A stretch of 64,000 bases of DNA from Kaistella palustris DSM 21579 (lineage in GTDB: Bacteria > Bacteroidota > Bacteroidia > Flavobacteriales > Weeksellaceae), in the NCBI RefSeq assembly GCF_000422265.1, contig NZ_AULL01000016.1, positions 1 to 64,000 of the forward strand, given 5' to 3'. Made by a program: the position numbers and the translations under genes. The notes beneath the pieces were generated by a model. The model was not told the DNA's origin. It was given only the letters and a program-made list of their open reading frames with translations, and did no database searches. This document shows positions 54,338-62,856 of the stretch, one piece after another. Numbering within the stretch: the stretch's first letter is position 1; each line of letters begins with the position of its first letter.

Positions 54338-55798
54338 ATGAAAAATCTAAAATTAGGAATTTCAGCATTGGCACTTACTGTTGCCTCTACTGTTTTCGCT
54401 CAGACTACCAGCAATCCGTGGCTTATCGGTGTTGGTGCTCACGGAGTAAACCATGCTGCTGCTGGCGGAAATGTAGGGAATGTATTCTCTACAGCATTCG
54501 GTGGCGGAGACGGAGGTGAATTGTATAATATCAACAATTTTACTATCACACCACCACTTTCGAAGTTAACAGTTGCCAGAAACTTAAATAAGTATTTGGT
54601 TCTTGACTGGCAGACTTCTGTAGGAAACGTACCGAACGACAGAATTGGAATGGGAAAAGAATTTTTCCTGATGACTGGTTTAGGTCTTCAGTTTAAATTC
54701 AACGGACTTTGGAATGAAGATTCTTGGTTCGATCCGTATTTAAGAGTTGGTGCTAACTACTTGAGACATGATTATTCAGGTGTAGCTTTCCCATTAACAG
54801 ATACCAACGGTACTTATTACTCAGGTTTCTCTGGTGAGCCTTTCACTCAAAGAAGAAAAGATCACTTCACTGTAGCTACAGGTATTGGATCTAATTTCTG
54901 GGTAACCAAAAACTTCGGTCTTGGTATCCAGGGTGATTATGTATCTACTCCTACAGATAAATCTGATATCGCGAATTTCTGGCAAGCATCTGCTTCCCTG
55001 TTGTTCAGATTCGGAAACATGGATAGAGATAAAGATGGTATCTTAGATAAAGATGACAGATGTCCTGACACTCCAGGTTTAGCTGAGTTCCAGGGATGTC
55101 CTGATACTGATGGCGACGGAGTTCCAGATATTGATGATCAATGTCCAGATGTTGCAGGACCAGTAGAAAATAACGGTTGTCCTTGGCCAGATACAGACGG
55201 TGATGGTGTTGTTGATAAAGACGATGCTTGTCCGGATGTTGCAGGTCCAGCTGAAAACAACGGTTGTCCTTGGCCAGATACAGATGGTGACGGTGTTTTA
55301 GATAAAGACGACGCTTGTCCTACAGTATTCGGTTTGGCACAATACAACGGTTGTCCAAAACCTAAATCTGTTACTGCTTCAGAAGTAGAAGGTGAATTGA
55401 AAAATATTTATTTCGATTTCGATAAAGCGACTATCAAAGCTGAATCAGGACCAAGATTAGATGCTGCTGCTACACTTATCAAAACTGACGGTGGTAACTA
55501 TCTACTGGAAGGACAAACTGATAAAAAAGGTGCTGCCGCTTACAACCTTGACCTTTCAAGAAGAAGAGCTGCAGCTGTAGTTTCTGCTCTTGATGCAAGA
55601 GGTGTAGATGTAAACTCACTTAAATCAATTGGTGTAGGTGAAGAAAAAGCAGTAGTTCCGGAAACAGCTTCTAACGAAGAAAGACAACAAGACAGAAAAG
55701 TTGTTGTTAGAGCAATCGAAGATGCTACTGAATGGGCTACTTACAAAAAGAATGATGTAGTTGCTCCTAAAAAAGCTCCGGCAAAAAAGAGAAAATAA
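54338..55798 (+). CDS. OmpA-family outer-membrane protein with thrombospondin type-3 repeats
   Basis: A 486-aa protein. Signal peptide MKNLKLGISALALTVASTVFAQ, then a beta-barrel (about residues 25-225), four calcium-binding type-3 repeats (about 226-345; DxDxDGxxDxxDxCP), and a C-terminal OmpA domain (about 355-470) binding peptidoglycan: FDFDKATIKAES and LSRRRAAAVVSAL. It ties the outer membrane to the cell wall. Codon use stands out: AGA for Arg, GGT and GCT throughout, far from the mixed use of its neighbours, as in highly expressed genes of these bacteria. Own promoter and terminator. Probably one of the major outer-membrane proteins. Confidence 0.93.
   Translation: MKNLKLGISALALTVASTVFAQTTSNPWLIGVGAHGVNHAAAGGNVGNVFSTAFGGGDGGELYNINNFTITPPLSKLTVARNLNKYLVLDWQTSVGNVPNDRIGMGKEFFLMTGLGLQFKFNGLWNEDSWFDPYLRVGANYLRHDYSGVAFPLTDTNGTYYSGFSGEPFTQRRKDHFTVATGIGSNFWVTKNFGLGIQGDYVSTPTDKSDIANFWQASASLLFRFGNMDRDKDGILDKDDRCPDTPGLAEFQGCPDTDGDGVPDIDDQCPDVAGPVENNGCPWPDTDGDGVVDKDDACPDVAGPAENNGCPWPDTDGDGVLDKDDACPTVFGLAQYNGCPKPKSVTASEVEGELKNIYFDFDKATIKAESGPRLDAAATLIKTDGGNYLLEGQTDKKGAAAYNLDLSRRRAAAVVSALDARGVDVNSLKSIGVGEEKAVVPETASNEERQQDRKVVVRAIEDATEWATYKKNDVVAPKKAPAKKRK
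55172..55345 (+). repeat. Tandem 87-bp coding repeats
   Basis: Two near-identical copies of 87 bp (starting at 55172 and 55259) encode NGCPWPDTDGDGVxDKDDAC. The DNA identity is high over the first ~70 bp, so the copies arose by recent duplication or are kept alike by codon bias. Flanking repeats are more diverged. Confidence 0.8.
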
Positions 55799-55823
55799 TT
55801 AAATTATTTTTCTAAATAATAAG

Positions 55824-55850
55824 CACCTCCCGCAACGGAGGTGTTTTTTT
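55824..55850 (+). terminator. Terminator after the OmpA-like gene
   Basis: Stem CACCTCC (55824-55830) with GGAGGTG (55837-55843), then a T run. Confidence 0.85.
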
Positions 55851-55863
55851 GTAAACAAAATTG

Positions 55864-55871
55864 TATTTTTG
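55864..55871 (+). promoter_or_regulatory. Probable -7 element of the YebC gene
   Basis: TATTTTTG, 19 bp before the ATG at 55891. No TTG at a standard distance, because the upstream DNA is the OmpA terminator. Confidence 0.45.
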
Positions 55872-55890
55872 CACTTTAAAATTAAACAAT

Positions 55891-56631
55891 ATGGGACGCG
55901 CGTTCGAATACAGAAAAGCATCAAAAATGGCCCGTTGGGACAAGATGGCAAAAACCTTCTCTAAAATCGGTAAAGATATTGCCCTGGCGGTGAAAGCGGG
56001 TGGACCCGATCCCGATGCCAACCCGGCGCTGCGCCGATGTATTCAGAATGCCAAGGGAGCCAATATGCCCAAGGATAATGTGGAACGGGCAATTAAAAAA
56101 GCCAGTGGCGCAGATGCTGAAAATTATGAGGAAATCACTTATGAAGGTTATGGCCAGGGTGGTGTTGCTTTTTTTGTAGAGTGTACCACAAATAATCCCA
56201 CACGCACTGTAGCAAACGTACGCGCTGTTTTCAATAAATTTGATGGCAATCTTGGGAAAAATGGTGAACTCGCCTTTATCTTCGACCGAAAAGGTATTTT
56301 CTCAGTAGATAAAGCATCAATAAAAATGGAGTGGGACGATTTTGAAATGGAGATGATCGACGGTGGCGCACAGGATATTGAAAGTGACGATGAAGAGGTT
56401 TTCATCACCACAGCTTTCGAAGATTTCGGTACACTTTCGCATAAGCTTCACGAACTGAACATTGAACCGAAAAGCGCTGAACTGGAAAGAATTCCAAACA
56501 CGACAAAAGAAGTTTCAGAAGACCAGTTCAAGATAAATATGAAAATGCTGGACCGATTTGAGGAAGATGACGATGTGCAGAACGTGTACCACAATATGGA
56601 AATTACCGAAGACCTGCTGTCAACAATTTAA
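55891..56631 (+). CDS. yebC: YebC/PmpR family protein
   Basis: A 246-aa protein of the YebC family, a DNA-binding regulator in some bacteria, with members now linked to translation through proline stretches. Seen: GRAFEYRKASKMARWDKMAKTF (start), KDIALAVKAGGPDPDANP, ANMPKDNVERAIKKA, EGYGQGGVAFFVECTT and NRTVANVRxxF-like TRTVANVRAVFNK. I chose ATG 55891, since the frame extends to 55861 but that part holds the -7 box. Length normal. Confidence 0.93.
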   Translation: MGRAFEYRKASKMARWDKMAKTFSKIGKDIALAVKAGGPDPDANPALRRCIQNAKGANMPKDNVERAIKKASGADAENYEEITYEGYGQGGVAFFVECTTNNPTRTVANVRAVFNKFDGNLGKNGELAFIFDRKGIFSVDKASIKMEWDDFEMEMIDGGAQDIESDDEEVFITTAFEDFGTLSHKLHELNIEPKSAELERIPNTTKEVSEDQFKINMKMLDRFEEDDDVQNVYHNMEITEDLLSTI

Positions 56632-56636
56632 ACAAA

Positions 56637-56671
56637 CAAAACTCAAAGAAATTCTTTGAGTTTTGTTTTTT
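56637..56671. terminator. Bidirectional terminator
   Basis: A near-perfect 14-bp inverted repeat (CAAAACTCAAAGAA at 56637-56650 with its complement at 56652-56665), with T run on the plus strand and A/T on the other. Shared by the yebC gene and the convergent small acetyltransferase. Confidence 0.85.
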
Positions 56672-56960
56672 AGCGTTGCAGTAAAATGTCCTCTACATCA
56701 TTCATTCTGTTCATAACCGAGCGTGCATAAGAACAGTGCGGGTAGATTTTCCAGTTATTGTCGCGTGCAAAGCGAATCGCCTCGTCGACAAGGTATTTTC
56801 CCATGCCCCGTCCTTCAAATTTCGAATGCACCAGAACAAATGAAATAATCAGTTTATGATCTTCGGGAAAGATCGTGTAAGTCAGGCGCCCAATTTCCTC
56901 ATCTTCATTGCTGAGCGTAAGAACGCCGCCATTGCCGGATCTGTTATTTTCGTACTTCAT
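56670..56960 (-). CDS. Small GNAT-type N-acetyltransferase (YidJ-like)
   Basis: A 96-aa protein consisting of a minimal GNAT-like core: LTYTIFPEDHKLIISFVLVHSKFEGRGMGKYLVDEA (near 27-62; the acetyl-CoA loop is GRGMGK) and a last strand IYPHCSYARSVM. Such small proteins belong to the GCN5-related group of PF14542 type. The substrate is unknown. It is much shorter than classic GNATs (about 150 aa) but the frame has no sign of truncation. Single gene. Confidence 0.85.
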   Translation of the reverse strand: MKYENNRSGNGGVLTLSNEDEEIGRLTYTIFPEDHKLIISFVLVHSKFEGRGMGKYLVDEAIRFARDNNWKIYPHCSYARSVMNRMNDVEDILLQR

Positions 56961-57025
56961 ATTCTACTTTTTTTTGATTATTAAATATAGGAAAAAAAGA
57001 ACAAAGTCCGTAGAAAGGAAATATA

Positions 57026-57778
57026 CTAGTTTTCGGATCCTGTGTAAAAATTATAATCTTTCAGAATAACATTGATGAACTGCCGTTCTGTGTAGGATCT
57101 TGGGTCGATCTCCAGTTTCAGGATTTCCTTTATTTTATCAGATAATTTCGAGATTATCAGCCGGTCGTCACTTTTCAGGGCTTTCCGATAATTTTCTTTA
57201 ATGATCCGCACATCATCGTCGGAAAGAGCAATGACCTGTGGAAAAGCCGGCATATAATCCACTTTTAAATTTTCAAGTATTGTATGAGAAAGTGAAATGT
57301 CATTCTTAAGCGATATCACTGCGGTTCCCGATGCAATGCCGCCCAAACGCTGGTTGTTCTTCGAAATGATCATACTGAGCAAACCAACGATACCGGAGTT
57401 CGAAAAAATATCAACGAGGCGAAAGAACCAACGCATCAGATAGTCGCCAAAATTAGCCTGGAAACCGTCAATCTTTACCACTTTAATTTTCAACATTCTT
57501 TTTCCAAAAGTCTGGCCTTCCATTACACTTTCGCAAAACAGGGTGTAAATGTGGACCGGTAAGCTGAGCAGGATCAGAATCGCCGTCACAGACCATGAGT
57601 CGAGCGAGTTGAGGACCACACCCAGACTAAAAAGTTTAAAAAATACCAGATACGCAGCAAGGAGATAAGCGGCTTTAATTACCATGTCGATCCCGAAAGC
57701 CAGTATACGGGTACCAATACTTGCAGTATGGAAATTTATGTTCACATTTTGTGAAGTGTTTATGGCGATAAGCGACAT
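57026..57778 (-). CDS. RDD-family membrane protein
   Basis: A 250-aa protein with an RDD-type domain in residues 15-170: RILAFGIDMVIKAAYLLAAY (first helix with Arg and Asp), a second helix (VTAILILLSLPVHIYTLF), and EGQTFGKRMLKIKVVKIDG. It has three or so membrane segments. A soluble C-terminal part (170-250) follows. RDD proteins often sit beside transport or SpoIIM-type genes. This one is divergent from the SpoIIM gene with only 23 bp between start codons, suggesting shared control. Confidence 0.87.
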   Translation of the reverse strand: MSLIAINTSQNVNINFHTASIGTRILAFGIDMVIKAAYLLAAYLVFFKLFSLGVVLNSLDSWSVTAILILLSLPVHIYTLFCESVMEGQTFGKRMLKIKVVKIDGFQANFGDYLMRWFFRLVDIFSNSGIVGLLSMIISKNNQRLGGIASGTAVISLKNDISLSHTILENLKVDYMPAFPQVIALSDDDVRIIKENYRKALKSDDRLIISKLSDKIKEILKLEIDPRSYTERQFINVILKDYNFYTGSEN

Positions 57779-57801
57779 ATTTTTTATTATTTTAGCTCCT
57801 T

Positions 57802-58809
57802 ATGAGAGAGGTAGCCTTCATTAAACAAAATAAAGAAAAATGGTTGGGAATCGAGCAGGTTATCACTGGAAAATCGAAAAAAAACCCCGACGAACTCTCC
57901 TCGCTATACATCAATCTGGTAAATGATCTTTCGTTTGCACAAACCTATTATCCCAGGAGCAAAACAACACTTTATCTCAACAATTTATCGGCGCTCATTT
58001 TTCAGAAAATTTACAAAACGAAACGGATTGGGAAAAACCGTTTTCTTTTTTTCTTCACCACCGAAGTCCCGCTGTTGGTTTTTCAGTACCGCCGGTTTTT
58101 AAGCTATGCTTTTGGCTTTTTTATTCTGTTTACGCTGATTGGTTTTATCTCTGCGTATTACGATAAGGAATTTGTGAAGATCATTCTGGGGGAGGAGTAT
58201 GTTAACGAAACTATTGAAAATATTGCAAAAGGCAATGCCGTTGGCGTTTACCAGCAGGGATCCAACTGGGGAAGTGCGGTTTCTATTATCTTTAATAATT
58301 TAAAAGTGGGTGCTGTGCTTTTTACTTATGGGGTTTTCGGCGGCGTGGGTACATTGTATGCGCTGCTTCAGAACTGTATTATGTTGGGTTCTTTCCAATA
58401 TTTTTTTCATGAGCACGGTGCACTGGTGCAAAGCGCGAAAGGCATTTGGCTGCATGGCGTTTTCGAAATTTTCAGTATGGTCGTGGAGGCTATGGCCGGC
58501 CTGATATTAGGTGCCTCGATTTTATTCCCGAAAACCTATTCGCGGTTCAATTCTTTCAAGCTGGGTTTCAGAGATGCCTTCAAAATTTTCCTCAGCACGG
58601 TTCCTTTCACCATCGCGGCCGGAGTTTTGGAAGGATTCGTAACGCGGTATGCGCTCACGATGCCGCCGATCCTTAATTTTTTGCTGATCGCTACAAGTTT
58701 GACTTTCGTTGGTTTTTATTATTTCATTTATCCCTATATTGTCTCAAACAAAACCAAACCCGCCAATGCAGTTTTACCGGAAACGGGACTTCGGAACGTT
58801 CATTTCTGA
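57802..58809 (+). CDS. Stage II sporulation protein M (SpoIIM)-like membrane protein
   Basis: A 335-aa protein with at least five hydrophobic segments. A cytosolic N-terminal ~90 residues (REVAFIKQNKEKWLGIEQVI) precede the first helix (YAFGFFILFTLIGFISAYY), then the SpoIIM-type core GAVLFTYGVFGGVGTLYAL and a helix with LHGVFEIFSMVVEAMAGLILG. Sporulation is not implied. In non-sporulating bacteria this family is part of a MoxR-linked membrane cluster. First gene of a plus-strand operon running to the DUF58 gene, overlapping the next gene by 44 bp. Confidence 0.87.
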   Translation: MREVAFIKQNKEKWLGIEQVITGKSKKNPDELSSLYINLVNDLSFAQTYYPRSKTTLYLNNLSALIFQKIYKTKRIGKNRFLFFFTTEVPLLVFQYRRFLSYAFGFFILFTLIGFISAYYDKEFVKIILGEEYVNETIENIAKGNAVGVYQQGSNWGSAVSIIFNNLKVGAVLFTYGVFGGVGTLYALLQNCIMLGSFQYFFHEHGALVQSAKGIWLHGVFEIFSMVVEAMAGLILGASILFPKTYSRFNSFKLGFRDAFKIFLSTVPFTIAAGVLEGFVTRYALTMPPILNFLLIATSLTFVGFYYFIYPYIVSNKTKPANAVLPETGLRNVHF

Positions 58810-59731
58810 TACCTTTAATTTTTTTAAAGAGTACGGAAGAAATTACTTCAGAAACTATATTCTGATCAACGGACTGTTGCTCATTCTTTTGGTTTTTGTT
58901 TTTATCATCGGTTACCGCGAATTGTTTTTGCAGATCGCAGGTTCCAATACAGGCGGCGGAAGTTATTATTTCGAAACCTATTTCCAGGAAAATCAGGGCG
59001 TACTTTTTCTTGTCACGGGAATTGTATTTCTACTTTTTATGGCAGTAATGATGGTGTCGTATTTATTTCCCGTACTTTACATAAAACGCCTGTGCGAAAC
59101 CGGAAGCAAAAATATTACCGTAGATGACATGCTTGGAGACCTGAAGAAAAATACCGGCCGATTTCTGAAATTTTTTCTGGGGCTCGTTTTCATCGTGATG
59201 CCATTAGCTATGATTGTGTTCGGGATTTCAGGTCTGCTCGTATTTATCTTCGTAGGGTTTTTGCTTCTGATCCTTCTCGGACCTGCCACCCTTAGTGTTA
59301 TCAACTTCCTGATGTATGATTATTTCAGTACCGACAAGGGATTTTTTGATTCCCTGAGTTATGCGCTTCGTGCACAGTTTTCCTACAGAAACGGACGCGA
59401 GAAATCTCCGTTCTGGAAATATTGGGGTTCAACAGTCGTGCTTTATCTGATCATTCAAACCATTATCTCAGCGGTTACCCTCATTCCAACGCTCATTATC
59501 TTCGGCAAGATATTTACGGTTACGCCAGACGGATCCGAACCCGAAAACATTTTGCAGGGAACCGACGGTATTTTATTCCTCATCTTTTACGGAATTGCTG
59601 TTTTAATTTCTTTTTTAATGATGAACGCAATTCTCGTGAACTCCGGTTTGCAGTATTATGACAGCCGGACTGATCTGCACCGGCACAGCGACTTTACAGA
59701 AATAGACTCGATCGGTACCCATGAGATTTAA
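58766..59731 (+). CDS. Membrane protein of the MoxR-linked cluster, unknown function
   Basis: A 321-aa protein with five to six membrane helices (for example LLLILLVFVFIIGY, VLFLVTGIVFLLFMAVMMVSYLF, FLGLVFIVMPLAMIVFGISGLLVFIFVGF). I do not recognise the family with certainty. A charged N-terminus (MQFYRKRDFGTFISDTFNFF) suggests a cytosolic anchor. I chose ATG 58766, which overlaps the SpoIIM 3' end by 44 bp. The frame also opens at 58709. It overlaps the next gene by 11 bp. Location in the operon is the main clue to its role. Confidence 0.75.
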   Translation: MQFYRKRDFGTFISDTFNFFKEYGRNYFRNYILINGLLLILLVFVFIIGYRELFLQIAGSNTGGGSYYFETYFQENQGVLFLVTGIVFLLFMAVMMVSYLFPVLYIKRLCETGSKNITVDDMLGDLKKNTGRFLKFFLGLVFIVMPLAMIVFGISGLLVFIFVGFLLLILLGPATLSVINFLMYDYFSTDKGFFDSLSYALRAQFSYRNGREKSPFWKYWGSTVVLYLIIQTIISAVTLIPTLIIFGKIFTVTPDGSEPENILQGTDGILFLIFYGIAVLISFLMMNAILVNSGLQYYDSRTDLHRHSDFTEIDSIGTHEI

Positions 59732-60533
59732 GCTGATTTCCATTTTACTGTATGTGTCCGCAAGTGCATTTTCACAGAATGTAGCTGTTCCGCCTGCCAC
59801 GCCAAAAGCGGATTCCCTCCAAAGTTTATACAGAAATTATGCAGAAGATTCTGTGCGGGGATTTCACTGGACTGATAATTTGGTATATCCGAAATCTTTT
59901 CAGGAAGGTTTCCGGGAAAAATACAAAACGCCGGATTTTGATTACAGTACTACAAAACCCCGGGAATCTCTCTGGCAAAAACTTCAGAAAAGGCTCATAA
60001 AATTGATACAGACCATTTTCGGGCAAACAGATCCACTTAAAAGCGCAACCTACGTTATTTATATTCTCCGTTTTCTGGCTTTGGCGATAAGTGCGGTGGT
60101 GGTCTACTTTCTTATTCGCTTTCTGTTGGGTAACAGCGGAAATATATTTTTCGGGAAAAGACGCGGGAAGTTCAATATTACGAGTCAGGACATAGTAGAA
60201 AACATCCATGAGATTAATTTTGCAGGTAAAATCGCGGATCTCGAAAAAACGAAAGATTTCCGCGCAGCGGTAAGATATCACTTTTTATATGTATTAAAAA
60301 AAATGTCCGACCAGAAGATCCTGCGCTGGACTCCCGAAAAAACCAATAAAGATTATCTGGCAGAAATTAACAATTCAAATCTGCAAAAGGATTTCAAAGA
60401 GCTTACTTACATTTTCGATTATGTTTGGTATGGTGAATTTAATGTTACCGAAAATGATTACTTCAGTTACCGGCAGAAATTTTTAAACTTCAGAATTCAG
60501 ACTGAAAAAAATACCGCGTCATCAAATGAATAA
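59721..60533 (+). CDS. DUF4129-domain protein
   Basis: A 270-aa protein with a signal peptide (residues 1-19, ending SAFS), a periplasmic stretch, one membrane helix (YIYILRFLALAISAVVVYFLI, near residues 110-132) and a cytosolic DUF4129 domain at the C-terminus (DLEKTKDFRAAVRYHFLYVLKKM, WTPEKTNKDYLAEI, FDYVWYGEF). DUF4129 is frequently found with MoxR/DUF58 genes and in transglutaminase proteins. Function unknown. Overlaps neighbours on both sides (11 and 8 bp), so expression is tightly coupled. Confidence 0.85.
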   Translation: MRFKLISILLYVSASAFSQNVAVPPATPKADSLQSLYRNYAEDSVRGFHWTDNLVYPKSFQEGFREKYKTPDFDYSTTKPRESLWQKLQKRLIKLIQTIFGQTDPLKSATYVIYILRFLALAISAVVVYFLIRFLLGNSGNIFFGKRRGKFNITSQDIVENIHEINFAGKIADLEKTKDFRAAVRYHFLYVLKKMSDQKILRWTPEKTNKDYLAEINNSNLQKDFKELTYIFDYVWYGEFNVTENDYFSYRQKFLNFRIQTEKNTASSNE

Positions 60534-61683
60534 AACATTCAGGTTATACGGGATTATTTTCATTCTCGTGATGTTGCTGTTGGTTTTGCTCGAAATGGGC
60601 AAAACAGAAAGAACCGATTGGCGCAAAAATTTCGATGTGACAAAAAAATCGCCGTTTGGTCTTTATATTTTTGATAATGAAGCCGGTCACCTGCTCAAAG
60701 GAAAACTGAAAAGAACACAATTGTCACCTTACGACTATTATTCTGCCACAAACCGGTTTCCGCAAAATATACTCGTAGTACAGTCGGAGCTGGATATTGA
60801 GTCCTGGAAAAAAATCCTTACAAATGTTCAGAATGGTTCTGATGCGCTTTTTATTTCCGAGGAGTTTCCTGCTGCGGTCATGGATTCCCTGGGTTTTCGC
60901 ATCAGGACCAGCAGCCTTCGCTACGATAATGTACTGAAACTTACAGACCGAAAATTTAAGCGCGATTCCTTGATACTCGATAAATTTGCGGACGGGCGGG
61001 GGTTTTCAAGTTTTGGAGATGAAGCTTCTGTATTGGGAACTGCTGCGTTCGATGGCGGTAAGCTAAATTTCATCAAAATTCCATTCGGCAAAGGAAATTT
61101 GTATTTACATTCACAACCGCTGTTCATCACAAATTATTATCTTTTGCGTCCGGGAAATGAAAAGTATGTGCAGGATGTTTTTTCTTATCTGCCCGACCGC
61201 GAAACAGTCTGGTTTATGAACACAACCGGGGACGCCGCAGAATCTGCTTCGCCGCTGCGGTTCATCTTGTCGAAGCCGGCGCTGAAATATGCGTGGTGGC
61301 TCTTTCTCGCTGGACTTGTACTCTTTGTTATTTTCAATGCAAAGCGAAAGCAACGTGTTATTCCGGTGATTGAGCCATTGAAAAACCGCTCGGTTGAATT
61401 CGTAAAAAGCATCAGCAATTTGTATATGCAGGAAGGTGATTTCCATGATATGATGGCGAAAAAAGCGCAGTATTTCCTTAACCGTGTGCGCCAGGATCTA
61501 CTTCTTGACACCCAGAATCTGGATGAAAAATTTATATACGCTCTGCAATTAAAATCAGGACAGCCCGAACAGAAAATTCCTGAAGCCGTAAACCTCCTTC
61601 AAAAGGCACAGGATCCGTACGCTGCGGTGACGAAAGAAGATTTGATCACGATGAATAAATTACTCGACGAAATTTTAAGGTAA
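60526..61683 (+). CDS. DUF4350-domain membrane protein
   Basis: A 385-aa protein with one N-terminal membrane helix (LYGIIFILVMLLLVLLEMG), an extracytoplasmic GATase-like DUF4350 region (about residues 40-220), a second helix (YAWWLFLAGLVLFVIFN, near 265-281) and a charged cytosolic tail (about 285-385). The DUF4350 part has the pattern NRFPQNILVVQSELDIESW. No catalytic triad is evident. Part of the SpoIIM-to-DUF58 operon. Overlaps the DUF4129 gene by 8 bp and precedes moxR by 51 bp. Confidence 0.83.
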   Translation: MNKTFRLYGIIFILVMLLLVLLEMGKTERTDWRKNFDVTKKSPFGLYIFDNEAGHLLKGKLKRTQLSPYDYYSATNRFPQNILVVQSELDIESWKKILTNVQNGSDALFISEEFPAAVMDSLGFRIRTSSLRYDNVLKLTDRKFKRDSLILDKFADGRGFSSFGDEASVLGTAAFDGGKLNFIKIPFGKGNLYLHSQPLFITNYYLLRPGNEKYVQDVFSYLPDRETVWFMNTTGDAAESASPLRFILSKPALKYAWWLFLAGLVLFVIFNAKRKQRVIPVIEPLKNRSVEFVKSISNLYMQEGDFHDMMAKKAQYFLNRVRQDLLLDTQNLDEKFIYALQLKSGQPEQKIPEAVNLLQKAQDPYAAVTKEDLITMNKLLDEILR

Positions 61684-61734
61684 AACAAAATTTGCTTTAG
61701 GTTTAAAAACCTTTTAATAAAAATAAATAACACT

Positions 61735-62742
61735 ATGGAAAATACCGAAACTTCTACGGCTGAAAATATAAACAACGAATTTCAACCCCGTCTTGAGATG
61801 AAAGAACTGCAGCAAAATATGGAAGCTGTAAAAGCAGAGATCGGAAAAGTAATAATCGGTCAGGAATCCATGGTAGAGCATCTGTTGGCTGCACTGCTTT
61901 CTCACGGTCATGTTTTGATCGAAGGTGTTCCTGGCGTGGCAAAAACGCTCACTGCAAAACTGCTTGCTAGGACTGTAGATGTGGATTTCAGCAGGATACA
62001 GTTTACGCCGGATCTCATGCCATCCGATATTTTAGGGACATCGATCTTTAATGTAAAGAACGCTGAATTTGAATTTAAAAAAGGTCCTGTATTTTCCAGT
62101 TTTATTCTCATTGATGAAATCAACCGTTCGCCCGCGAAAACACAGGCTGCTTTATTTGAAGTGATGGAGGAGCGCCAGATCACGATGGATGGTATACAGT
62201 ACGATATGCAGGAACCGTTTCTCGTAGTTGCTACACAGAACCCTGTCGAGCATGAGGGAACTTACCGTCTTCCGGAAGCACAGTTGGACAGGTTTCTTTT
62301 TAAGATCAATGTCGGTTATCCGGATCTGAAGCAGGAAACCGAAATCATTAAAAAACAGCATGAGAACAGACTTGATGATAAGTCAGATGCGGTGCAGAAG
62401 ATCATTACTGCTCAGCAGTTACGGGCTTACCAGGCTATTGTTCGCAATATTCTTGTAGAACCACAACTCCTGGAATACATTGCCAAGATAACTGTGAGCA
62501 CGCGTGAAAATCAGTTTCTGTATCTGGGTGCATCGCCGCGGGCAAGCCTTGCACTGCTGGCTGCCTCCAAATCTTTTGCTGCCCTGCGCGCCCGGGATTT
62601 TGTAACACCCGAAGACATCAAAGAAGCCAGTTTTGCTGTTTTGCGCCACCGGATCATGGTTTCTCCGGAGCGTGAGATGGAAGGTTTAACTGCCGACGAG
62701 ATCATTCGCCAGATACTTGAAACTATTGAAATTCCAAGATAA
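61735..62742 (+). CDS. MoxR-type AAA+ ATPase
   Basis: A 335-aa AAA+ ATPase. Walker A GVPGVAKT (near residue 64), Walker B FILIDEINR (near 125), sensor-type VATQNPVEHEGTY (near 165) and the arginine-finger-like QLDRFLFK. The MoxR group acts as chaperone-like ATPase, often activating VWA- or DUF58-domain partners, and the DUF58 gene follows here. Its N-terminus is acidic and flexible. The operon arrangement suggests it remodels the membrane proteins encoded upstream. Confidence 0.93.
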   Translation: MENTETSTAENINNEFQPRLEMKELQQNMEAVKAEIGKVIIGQESMVEHLLAALLSHGHVLIEGVPGVAKTLTAKLLARTVDVDFSRIQFTPDLMPSDILGTSIFNVKNAEFEFKKGPVFSSFILIDEINRSPAKTQAALFEVMEERQITMDGIQYDMQEPFLVVATQNPVEHEGTYRLPEAQLDRFLFKINVGYPDLKQETEIIKKQHENRLDDKSDAVQKIITAQQLRAYQAIVRNILVEPQLLEYIAKITVSTRENQFLYLGASPRASLALLAASKSFAALRARDFVTPEDIKEASFAVLRHRIMVSPEREMEGLTADEIIRQILETIEIPR

Positions 62743-62856
62743 ACCTATCAGGAAATTTGTAAAGTCAAAGGTGACTGAGAATGCGACTCAAAACTGTGAT
62801 TATTAAACTGAATTTTAAGCGATACTTTCTATGACCATAACGAAAATTTTCAGGTG

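Noticed and set aside
55172..55345. Tandem repeat considered as CRISPR-like
   Set aside because: The repeats are in frame inside a gene, contiguous and without variable spacers.
55138..55347. Antisense frame across the OmpA repeats
   Set aside because: A shadow of the thrombospondin type-3 repeats, with no promoter.
61700..61722. Short hairpin AGGTTT-AA-AAACCT before moxR considered as terminator
   Set aside because: Very AT-rich short stem with no clear T run, and termination here would break a conserved operon.
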